Assembly: GCA_028707745.1 (NCBI GenBank)
Contig: JAQWAJ010000146.1
Coordinates: 1 to 5,585, forward strand
Direction of reading: 5' to 3'
Source: Bacteroidales bacterium
GTDB taxonomy: Bacteria > Bacteroidota > Bacteroidia > Bacteroidales > UBA12481
DNA: 5,585 nt
Part shown: piece after piece, positions 1 through 5,585 of the stretch
How the letters are laid out: each line of letters begins with the position of its first letter
Numbering within the stretch: position 1 is the first letter of the stretch
Program-made: the position numbers and the translations under genes
The notes under the pieces: model-generated
Told to the model about the DNA's origin: nothing
Database searches by the model: none
What the model saw: the letters and a program-made list of their open reading frames with translations, nothing else

Positions 1-540
1 GACTCCATTAAGCAGGTTGAAGCCGAAAAGAGAAAGGCTGCCGAAATCGAAGCAGAGCGGATTGAAGCCGAGAAGGCCAAACAGGCCAAGCAGCAATCTC
101 AGCTAAATGCCATTAAAGGCCGGATGGGGAAATCGTTTGGAGGAGCCTCGACCGGATCGGGCAGCACGGGTGAAGGTATAACCAAAGGTTCCGGAAATCA
201 GGGCGATCCAACCGGTTCTGTAGATTCCAAAAATCATGGCCCCGGTGGAGGAAAAGGAGCCGGCGTCTCATTCAGTCTGAATGGCCGCAGTTTGGTGGGT
301 TCTCTCGCAAAACCCGAATATGCGGTCAATGAATATGGCGATGTTGTGGTGACTATTACCGTGAACAAAGAGGGCGATGTCATCGCGGCCATCCCGGGAG
401 CCAAAGGAACGACCACCACGAATTCCGTGTTATGGGAAGCTGCCCGGAAAGCTGCCATATCAGCAAAATTCAACAGAGTGACCAGTGCTGATGCTCCTTC
501 GCAGAAGGGGACGATCACCTACAAATTCAAGCTGTACTAA
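1..540 (+). CDS. TonB/TolA-like energy transducer, C-terminal part (5' end outside window)
   Basis: The reading frame is open from base 1 to a TAA at 538-540, giving 179 residues with no start in view; the ATG at 124 is internal. Residues 1-38 are a charged Glu/Lys/Ala-rich heptad-like segment, probably the periplasm-spanning coiled coil. Residues 43-87 are a Gly/Ser-rich linker (GSGNQGDPTGS). Residues 88-179 form a compact C-terminal domain with SFSLNGRSL, then VVVTITVNKEGDV, AARKAAISAKFN and the ending GTITYKFKLY. This layout is typical of Bacteroidota proteins annotated as energy transducer TonB, which couple ExbB/ExbD proton-motive energy to outer-membrane receptors. The family normally has one N-terminal membrane anchor, which would lie upstream and is not seen. 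It often follows exbB/exbD-type (tolQ/tolR-like) genes, but that context is outside the window. A TolA-like role is the main alternative. No intrinsic terminator follows; a heptamer array begins at the next base. Confidence 0.85.
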   Translation, partial: DSIKQVEAEKRKAAEIEAERIEAEKAKQAKQQSQLNAIKGRMGKSFGGASTGSGSTGEGITKGSGNQGDPTGSVDSKNHGPGGGKGAGVSFSLNGRSLVGSLAKPEYAVNEYGDVVVTITVNKEGDVIAAIPGAKGTTTTNSVLWEAARKAAISAKFNRVTSADAPSQKGTITYKFKLY

Positions 541-582
541 AGGGCGAAGGGCGAAGGGCGAAGAGCTGAGAGCTAAGAGCAT
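541..582. repeat. Tandem heptamer array, six units
   Basis: Six consecutive 7-nt units start at the base after the TAA stop of the TonB-like gene. The first three are identical (AGGGCGA). The next three are AGAGCTG, AGAGCTA and AGAGCAT. The phase is kept although the unit changes, and all units keep A-G at the first two positions and G at the fourth. It is non-coding and lies in the 3' region between convergent genes. Function unknown. Confidence 0.85.
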
Positions 583-589
583 TTCCCTC

Positions 590-654
590 GGAGCGTTGTC
601 ACCGCCGCGAAGGCGGGGGCCCCGTCCCAAACCGCGAAAGCTTTTTGGAGCGTT
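590..654. repeat. GC-rich palindromic block bounded by 8-bp direct repeats (REP-like)
   Basis: The octamer GGAGCGTT occurs at 590-597 and again at 647-654. Between them are an inverted repeat CCGCC (602-606) / GGCGG (612-616) with loop GCGAA, a perfect GGGGCCCC palindrome (616-623), and two copies of CCGCGAA (605-611 and 632-638). The hairpin is not followed by a T-tract on either strand, so it is not a classical intrinsic terminator, though it could slow polymerase between the two convergent genes. The stem and loop resemble the short REP-type palindromes scattered through many bacterial genomes; that assignment is inference. The rest of 541-678 shows no gene. Confidence 0.45.
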
Positions 655-678
655 CCCCTTGCAAACCACAATGGCTGA

Positions 679-3453
679 TTACTCCCGAACCACCCTGGCA
701 ACCCTGGTTGCCGTACCTGACACAACTTTTATCAGGTAAACACCTTTGGGTTCATTGCTGATATCACATTGTTTCAGAGTGGTACCCTGACCGCAGGAAA
801 TGCTTTCTGAAATGATCAGGCGACCGCTCAGATCCATTACGGTGAACTGAACCTGGCCGGTAAGGCTGATCTCGGCGGCAAATCTGCCGTTCGTAGGATT
901 TGGGAAAATTTTTAGGCCATCAGCAACAAGCGGTTTGTCGGAACTGCTGTTGGTATAACTGGGCGCCCAGGTAGTGGTGTAGAGCCCCCGCCCATGTGTC
1001 GCCGCCAGAACAACATTGTCCGATTTTCTGAACTTCAGCATATCGATCCTGACATTGGCCAGTCCGCCATTGTCGGGGCTCCAGATAATGTTCTGTGCCA
1101 GAATGTTGTCGGTTGTCCAGATACCGGTTTCAGTGGCTAGCATAACCTGCTTGCCTGATTTGGGATGGAAAATGCCCCATCGGATAGGCATGTCGGGAAG
1201 ATTGGACTCAACATTCCTCCAATTGGCGCCGCCATTTACCGTCAACCAGACTGAGGCTACCCCGTAATTGGAGAATGTAACCAGCAAAGTATCTTCAGAT
1301 CCGGCAATGTCGATTGAGGAAATATTTGCAGTCGGAAACGTCTCCGGGGTCATGTCAGTAAGCGTTCCGGTATCCAGCGCGTCAGCATATTTAAACAGTT
1401 TTCCGGCTTCGGTTCCGATATAAACATTTGGTTTGTGCACGGGAGAGGTCTCCGACCATTTGATATTTGAGTAGGGTACAACCGATTTTGTTCCAAGCGC
1501 TATTCCGGTATTGCTCCCGGAGATATTATTGGTAGAAATGGTCAGAATATGCAGCCGGTTTAAAAAATCGAGCTGTTCATTGGCACCGTTGGCAAAAAGG
1601 ACATTATCCATCCAGTCATAATCCATGGGATTGACAAAGGTTCCGGATCCTAAATCTTTATATCCGACGTTTTGGGGATCACTTCCCAGGGCTCCGGAAT
1701 AAAGATATAAGGCATTGTGATAAACAGTTGTGATCTGTATCGAAGGCTTATCCTGATCGATAAAACAGAGCGCTCCGTCACCACCTGACAGCATATCGGT
1801 AAAAGTCGGGATTTTACCGCGTTTGTAAAACATGGTCCCGTTGTCTTGTAAACCACCTATGAAATGGATGGATCCGGCTTCGGGATGTATGGCGCATGAA
1901 TAATACTGAAGGGTACTGTAATTGTTGGCAACTTCGAAGAATTTCATATCCTTATCCGGCGCGCTGGCGGTCCGGGTGCCGAAAACCCCGCCATCGGTAC
2001 CGATATACAATTCGCTGTCAGATCCCGGCTTATATTGAATCACATGAATATCGGCGTGAACATAATTGACGGATCCGTTCCCATACATTTCAGCCCAATT
2101 GGACTGTTTGGTCCAGGAAGTTCCTCCATTGGTCGTCCGGTAGGTGTCCATTCCGCCCAACCAGATTACATTGGGATTTATCGGATTAACAGCAATTGCA
2201 AATGCATGCCAGGCTAATGGAGCAACACCAAGGGGGACGGTGAGCTCTGACCAGGTAGCCCCTTTATCGGTGGTTTTTAAAACGAACTGGCATCCATATC
2301 CGATAAATTCATCGTCCCTGACATAACCCGATGCAACAATCGCATACACGATATTGGCATTTGACTGAGCTTTTGCCAGCATGACCCGGCCGGGATATTT
2401 ATTAATGGTTTCAGCCAATATTTTTTGCTGATAACTGTTGTTCACGGTCCAGCTTAATCCGTCTGCGGAAACCAGGATGCAGGCTGCACCTGACCGGTCA
2501 TTGTCGGAACCATCGTTTAATACCCCATAAGTGGTCCCGATGAATATTTTAGAGCCGTCAGCATTGGTCTCGATATCAGAAGGTGCATAAGAATAGTTTG
2601 TACCCGGAATGTTAGGGAGAACCTGGGTCCATGTATTGCCATGATCTATAGATCGGTAGAGTCCGTTGGTAGGGGTAGCCTGGTGCGTGGCGCCCTTGTA
2701 AATCCCCGAAACCACACCGGCGTAAATTACGCTCACTCCTGATTCATTTCGTACCAGGATATCGGTTACATAGGGCCAGTTTTGGGTGGATGGCATCGGG
2801 TTCCAGGTTTGGCCGCCGTCAGTTGACCGCATGATGCCGGTGCCGTGGCCCGATGATTCACGGTAGGTGATCATGGCGGTTTGGCTTTCGCCTGTACCTA
2901 CATAAAATGTTTGTTTGTTATTGGGATCATAGGTCATACAGCTGATTGCCAGATTCGACCAGAAATCATTGACCGGAGTCCAGGGTTCGCCTCCGTTGGG
3001 ATCTGCATTATACCAGAGACCACCGGTGACGGATCCGGCCCATATTTTTGTTTTGTTGGCATCATTCGGGTCAAACATGATGGTGCGGGTACGACCTCCC
3101 ATATTGGTCGGATGGGCCATCCAGGTTAGTTCATTCATCCCTGATTTCAAACTTTCGAGGGCGTCAGTCACCCGGTTGGCGGCCAATACACGCTCACCTG
3201 GCACTGCCTTGAGCGCGGGATCCAGGGTCTTTACATACTCCTGGAATGCTGCCTGGTCAGGACGATCGGCCTCCTCTTTTCCTGATTCCTTACTTTTGGT
3301 GGTTTCTCCTTTGGGCAAGCCTTTATATTCAGAAACAAGAAATTTTTCATAGTCCGAGCGTACTCTGTTTTTTTTTGTGCAACTGTTCAGACAGCAGCAA
3401 ACAACCAGGCTGGTTATGCCCAGAGATAGGACGAGGGAGGTTTTGCGGTTCAT
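679..3453 (-). CDS. Exported BNR/sortilin-like beta-propeller protein with T9SS type A sorting domain
   Basis: This is a 924-residue protein starting at ATG 3453-3451 and ending at TAA 681-679. Residues 1-25 form an export signal: basic MNRK, a hydrophobic core, then LNSC with Cys25, which fits a lipobox. Residues 26-110 are a charged, low-complexity leader. Residues 111-828 are repetitive beta-propeller sequence with Asp-box (S/T-x-D-x-G-x-T-W) motifs at about 210-217, 268-275, 394-401 and looser copies at 329-335, 440-447 and 738-745. Blade motifs include GGRTRTI near 119, YVGTGES near 184, YIGTDGGVFGT near 483 and LAATHGRGLYTT at 817-828. This resembles sortilin/VPS10-like and GH74-like propellers, but I see no assignable catalytic pair, so no enzyme activity is claimed. 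Residues 844-924 are a T9SS type A sorting domain (KIFPNPTNG, DLSGRLI, GVYLIKV). The protein is probably exported through the outer membrane. No Shine-Dalgarno is visible, and a heptamer array fills the upstream DNA. Confidence 0.92.
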   Translation of the reverse strand: MNRKTSLVLSLGITSLVVCCCLNSCTKKNRVRSDYEKFLVSEYKGLPKGETTKSKESGKEEADRPDQAAFQEYVKTLDPALKAVPGERVLAANRVTDALESLKSGMNELTWMAHPTNMGGRTRTIMFDPNDANKTKIWAGSVTGGLWYNADPNGGEPWTPVNDFWSNLAISCMTYDPNNKQTFYVGTGESQTAMITYRESSGHGTGIMRSTDGGQTWNPMPSTQNWPYVTDILVRNESGVSVIYAGVVSGIYKGATHQATPTNGLYRSIDHGNTWTQVLPNIPGTNYSYAPSDIETNADGSKIFIGTTYGVLNDGSDNDRSGAACILVSADGLSWTVNNSYQQKILAETINKYPGRVMLAKAQSNANIVYAIVASGYVRDDEFIGYGCQFVLKTTDKGATWSELTVPLGVAPLAWHAFAIAVNPINPNVIWLGGMDTYRTTNGGTSWTKQSNWAEMYGNGSVNYVHADIHVIQYKPGSDSELYIGTDGGVFGTRTASAPDKDMKFFEVANNYSTLQYYSCAIHPEAGSIHFIGGLQDNGTMFYKRGKIPTFTDMLSGGDGALCFIDQDKPSIQITTVYHNALYLYSGALGSDPQNVGYKDLGSGTFVNPMDYDWMDNVLFANGANEQLDFLNRLHILTISTNNISGSNTGIALGTKSVVPYSNIKWSETSPVHKPNVYIGTEAGKLFKYADALDTGTLTDMTPETFPTANISSIDIAGSEDTLLVTFSNYGVASVWLTVNGGANWRNVESNLPDMPIRWGIFHPKSGKQVMLATETGIWTTDNILAQNIIWSPDNGGLANVRIDMLKFRKSDNVVLAATHGRGLYTTTWAPSYTNSSSDKPLVADGLKIFPNPTNGRFAAEISLTGQVQFTVMDLSGRLIISESISCGQGTTLKQCDISNEPKGVYLIKVVSGTATRVARVVRE

Positions 3454-3467
3454 GGGGTAGGGTATTA

Positions 3468-3523
3468 GGTTTCGGGTTTCGGGTATCGGATTTCGCGTTA
3501 CGCGTTACGCGTGACGCGTAACG
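3468..3523. repeat. Tandem heptamer array, eight units, upstream of the propeller gene
   Basis: Eight uninterrupted 7-nt units (plus-strand reading) occur here: GGTTTCG twice, GGTATCG, GATTTCG, CGTTACG twice, CGTGACG and CGTAACG. All keep T at position 3 and C-G at positions 6-7. A ninth, weaker unit (GGTATTA) occupies 3461-3467, in phase, only 7 bp from the start codon of the minus-strand gene. The array therefore fills nearly all the space between the glyA terminator and the propeller gene. The last three units form a perfect hairpin: CGTTACGCG at 3503-3511 pairs with CGCGTAACG at 3515-3523 across a 3-nt gap. No consensus Bacteroidota promoter (TTG / TAnnTTTG) is recognisable inside it. Function unknown. 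Confidence 0.9.
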
Positions 3524-3563
3524 AAAAAACAGTAGAGGCGGAATATTATATCCGCCTTTACTG
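3524..3563 (-). terminator. Rho-independent terminator of glyA
   Basis: Reading the minus strand just after the glyA stop, the arm 3563-3551 pairs with 3542-3530. This gives 13 positions with one mismatch (3558/3535), a GC-rich centre (GGCGGA/TCCGCC) and an 8-nt AT loop at 3550-3543. Six T residues follow immediately (3529-3524). The orientation, the position 11 bases past the stop codon and the T-tract all fit termination of glyA transcription, so the downstream propeller gene is probably transcribed separately. Confidence 0.88.
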
Positions 3564-3573
3564 AATTATCTTC

Positions 3574-4854
3574 TTATGACGCAAACATGGGCAATCCGCC
3601 CATCATAGCATTAACTTCTTTCCTGGTTTTCAGGATCAGGTTCTCATTATCTATATCGGTAGTGACCCTGTCGATAAGGTCCGCAATGCTGTCCATCTGA
3701 TTTTCTTTCAATCCCCGGGTGGTAATAGCCGGAGTGCCGACTCTCAGACCTGAAGTCTGGAAAGGTGAGCGGGAATCGAAAGGAACCATGTTTTTATTTA
3801 CCGTGATATCTGCTCTTACCAATGCATTTTCAACTTGTTTTCCTGTGATTTCCGGAACTTTGGTCCGCAAATCGATCAGCATGCTGTGATTATCAGTTCC
3901 TCCTGAAATCACTTTGTATCCCTTGTTCATGAATGCCTGCGCCATAACGGATGCATTCTTTTTTACCTGGGTCTGGTAAATTTTGAATTCGGGGCTGAGC
4001 GCTTCACCAAAAGCAACTGCCTTGGCGGCGATAACATGTTCCAGCGGTCCGCCCTGGACACCCGGGAAAACTGCGGAATCCAGTAGTGATGAGATTTTTC
4101 TGATTTCACCTTTCTTGGTGGCAATGCCCCATGGGTTTTCAAAATCCTTTCCAACCAGGATAATTCCACCACGTGGGCCACGAAGTGTTTTATGCGTTGT
4201 AGAGGTAACAATGTGTGCATATTTCACCGGATTGTTCAGTAAACCTGCAGCAATCAGTCCGGCAGGATGCGCCATGTCGATCATCAGAATGGCTCCGATC
4301 TTATCAGCTATGGCACGCATCCGTTCGTAATCCCATTCCCTGGAGTAAGCCGACGCTCCGCCAATGATCAATCTCGGTTTTTCACGGAGGGCAACTTCTT
4401 CCATCATTTCATAATCAACCCGCCCAGTCTCTTCTTTAACCCCGTAAGATACCTGACGATAGAGAATACCCGAACTGTTCACCGGTGAGCCGTGTGAAAG
4501 GTGACCGCCATGCGATAGGTCGAGGCCCATGAAGGTGTCGCCCGGCTTCAATACCGTGAGCAAAACAGCCATGTTTGCCTGTGCTCCTGAATGGGGTTGC
4601 ACATTTGCATAGTCGGCATCATATAACTTTTTTAACCGGTCAATAGCCAGCTGTTCGGTTTGATCAACCACTTCACATCCGCCATAATAACGGTGCCCCG
4701 GATATCCTTCGGCATATTTGTTGGTCAGCACTGAGCCCATGGCTTCGAGTACCTGGTTACTTACAAAATTTTCTGAGGCAATCAGTTCAATTCCGTTCTG
4801 CTGTCTTTCCTGCTCTTTTTTAATCAGATTAAAAACTTCGTCATCTCTTTTCAT
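3574..4854 (-). CDS. glyA: Serine hydroxymethyltransferase
   Basis: This is a 426-residue cytosolic PLP enzyme that interconverts serine plus tetrahydrofolate with glycine plus 5,10-methylenetetrahydrofolate, feeding one-carbon units to purine, thymidylate and methionine synthesis. It matches the bacterial family over its full length. Numbered from the chosen ATG, visible motifs are ELIASENF (23-30), [15 protein letters not shown] (45-59), QPHSGAQAN (86-94), the aspartate-containing MIDMAHPAG (191-199), and [14 protein letters not shown] (217-230), whose Lys222 should form the PLP Schiff base. Arg371 in [10 protein letters not shown] should bind the substrate carboxylate. I chose ATG 4854-4852 (MKRDDEVF), which matches the usual family start; an in-frame TTG at 4860 would add two residues (MV). 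There is no Shine-Dalgarno. The gene is divergent from the ClC gene and ends in its own terminator. No key residue is missing. Confidence 0.98.
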   Translation of the reverse strand: MKRDDEVFNLIKKEQERQQNGIELIASENFVSNQVLEAMGSVLTNKYAEGYPGHRYYGGCEVVDQTEQLAIDRLKKLYDADYANVQPHSGAQANMAVLLTVLKPGDTFMGLDLSHGGHLSHGSPVNSSGILYRQVSYGVKEETGRVDYEMMEEVALREKPRLIIGGASAYSREWDYERMRAIADKIGAILMIDMAHPAGLIAAGLLNNPVKYAHIVTSTTHKTLRGPRGGIILVGKDFENPWGIATKKGEIRKISSLLDSAVFPGVQGGPLEHVIAAKAVAFGEALSPEFKIYQTQVKKNASVMAQAFMNKGYKVISGGTDNHSMLIDLRTKVPEITGKQVENALVRADITVNKNMVPFDSRSPFQTSGLRVGTPAITTRGLKENQMDSIADLIDRVTTDIDNENLILKTRKEVNAMMGGLPMFAS

Positions 4855-4930
4855 AACCAATGAATTATACTAAATTTAATTATGGGCTAAAGATATGGAT
4901 TCCCCATGAATTGGCGGGTGGCGCATTTTA

Positions 4931-4962
4931 AAAATTAGGTTAAATGGGGCTAACCTAATTTT
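4931..4962. promoter_or_regulatory. Perfect 12-bp inverted repeat between divergent genes, candidate operator
   Basis: AAAATTAGGTTA (4931-4942) is exactly repeated in inverted form as TAACCTAATTTT (4951-4962), separated by 8 nt. The arms contain TTAGGTTA and TAACCTAA, the half-sites of the known DtxR/IdeR iron-box consensus, but the gap is 8 nt rather than 3. A further GGTTAAC lies at 4968-4974. The element sits in the 137-bp region between glyA (minus) and the ClC gene (plus), 77 bp from the glyA ATG and 30 bp from the ClC ATG, so it could act on either promoter. Weak matches to the Bacteroidota -7 box, TAnnTTT(G), occur at 4971-4978 (plus, TAACTTTA) and 4895-4888 (minus, TATCTTTA), but neither has a clear -33 TTG. 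A 5'-UTR hairpin is the alternative reading. Confidence 0.55.
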
Positions 4963-4991
4963 ACAACGGTTAACTTTAGCGCTTTCTATGA

Positions 4992-5585
4992 ATGGATATG
5001 GTGCAAAAGAGTAAGAAACGATATAATCTGTTGGTTAGATTTCTGCGCTGGCGGATACGGAAGGTCTCGAACCGGAATTTTTTCCTGGTAGCTGCCATAT
5101 TTATCGGGCTGTTCTCGGGATTAGCCGCGGTAATTATGAAAAATGCGGTTCATCTGATCCGGACCCTGCTGACACATGGATTTACCGCTGAAATGCACCA
5201 TTTTCTTCTGGTTGTATATCCGGCAGTTGGAATTGCTTTGGTTGTTTTCTTAGTGAATTATGTATTAAAGGTTAGAATCGGATTAGGCATACCCATTATC
5301 CTGCACGCGATTTCGGGAACTAAAGGGGCCATTAAGCCGCACCACATGTTTTCTTCAGCCTTGACGAGTACTTTGACAGCGGGTTTTGGTGGATCGATCG
5401 GGTTGGAAGGACCGGCTATCCTGACCGGAGGCGCCATAGGTTCCAATCTGGGGCAAATGCTGCACATGAATTATAAGCAGGTAATACTACTGATCGGTTG
5501 TGCGGTAACCGCAGCGCTGGCTTCCCTGTTTAAAGCGCCGATCGCGGCAATCATCTTTACCATTGAAGTGCTGATGCTCGATCTG
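4992..5585 (+). CDS. ClC-family chloride channel/transporter, N-terminal part (3' end outside window)
   Basis: The frame is open from ATG 4992 to the window end, giving 198 residues with no stop. It is an inner-membrane ClC protein, moving chloride or similar anions as a homodimer. Residues 1-29 are a basic cytoplasmic leader (KSKKRYNLLVRFLRWRIRK), followed by hydrophobic helices at about 30-50, 71-92, 122-133, 141-157 and 164-195. ClC selectivity motifs are in order: GLGIP (97-101, family GSGIP), GLEGP (137-141, family GREGP, with gating Glu139), and FKAPIAAIIFTIE (180-192, family FNAPLAGILFIIE). The serine of GSGIP is Leu98, and the position of the internal proton glutamate of E. coli ClC is Val193. 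The upstream ATG at 4988 is in another frame and stops at once. ATG 4998 and GTG 5001 are possible alternative starts. No Shine-Dalgarno is visible. Full-length homologues have about 400-600 residues, sometimes with C-terminal CBS domains, which cannot be checked here. Confidence 0.93.
   Translation, partial: MDMVQKSKKRYNLLVRFLRWRIRKVSNRNFFLVAAIFIGLFSGLAAVIMKNAVHLIRTLLTHGFTAEMHHFLLVVYPAVGIALVVFLVNYVLKVRIGLGIPIILHAISGTKGAIKPHHMFSSALTSTLTAGFGGSIGLEGPAILTGGAIGSNLGQMLHMNYKQVILLIGCAVTAALASLFKAPIAAIIFTIEVLMLDL

Noticed and set aside
541..582. Possible start of a CRISPR array
   Set aside because: The units are 7 nt and directly adjacent with no spacers, so the structure is a simple tandem repeat.
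602..645. Intrinsic terminator for the TonB-like or propeller gene
   Set aside because: The GC hairpin at 602-616 is not followed by a T-tract on either strand; the T run at 642-646 is about 25 nt away on the plus strand.
485..739. Small plus-strand reading frame across the intergenic region
   Set aside because: It overlaps the end of the TonB-like gene in another frame, is low-complexity and Arg-rich because it reads through the repeats, and matches no family I recognise.
679..3453. Assigning the propeller protein as a sialidase or GH74 xyloglucanase
   Set aside because: Asp-boxes and propeller repeats are structural; no catalytic residue set could be identified from the sequence alone.
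4855..4930. Glycine or other riboswitch in the glyA leader
   Set aside because: The leader is short and AT-rich, and I see no conserved riboswitch core.
4888..4978. Promoters for glyA (4895-4888, minus) and the ClC gene (4971-4978, plus)
   Set aside because: Each fits only TAnnTTTA and lacks a TTG element at the expected upstream distance; such short AT matches are frequent by chance, so they are not listed as features.
5258..5467. Minus-strand reading frame near the right end
   Set aside because: It lies antisense to the ClC frame, whose motifs GLGIP, GLEGP and FKAP are clearly recognisable, so it is a shadow.

Overview
The window looks like chromosomal DNA from a member of the Bacteroidota, probably Bacteroidales-like and not placeable to genus by eye. 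Three things point there: a protein with a type IX secretion system (T9SS) type A C-terminal sorting domain, a TonB-type energy transducer of the kind common in this phylum, and no Shine-Dalgarno sequence in front of any of the three visible start codons.

Layout: (1) bases 1-540, plus strand, are the 3' end of a TonB/TolA-like energy transducer gene whose start lies outside the window. (2) Bases 541-678 are a convergent intergenic stretch. It opens, directly after the stop codon, with a tandem array of 7-nt units and then holds a GC-rich palindromic block. (3) Bases 679-3453, minus strand, encode a 924-residue exported BNR/sortilin-like beta-propeller protein with a lipoprotein-like N-terminus and a T9SS sorting domain. 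(4) Bases 3454-3573 hold a second 7-nt tandem array that runs to within a few bases of that gene's start codon, and the intrinsic terminator of the upstream gene. (5) Bases 3574-4854, minus strand, are glyA (serine hydroxymethyltransferase). (6) Bases 4855-4991 are a divergent intergenic region with a perfect 12-bp inverted repeat whose arms match DtxR/IdeR-type half-sites. (7) Bases 4992-5585, plus strand, are the first 198 codons of a ClC-family chloride channel/transporter that runs off the window end.

The genes do not form an obvious pathway. GlyA is central one-carbon metabolism, the propeller protein is a surface or secreted product, TonB powers outer-membrane uptake, and ClC handles anion flux. 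glyA and the propeller gene share a strand but are separated by a strong terminator, so the propeller gene probably has its own promoter in or near the heptamer array.

The least ordinary content is non-coding. Two tandem arrays with different unit sequences but the same strict 7-nt period lie on either side of the surface-protein gene, and each changes unit sequence part-way without losing phase. I did not find a complete undescribed multi-gene system here.
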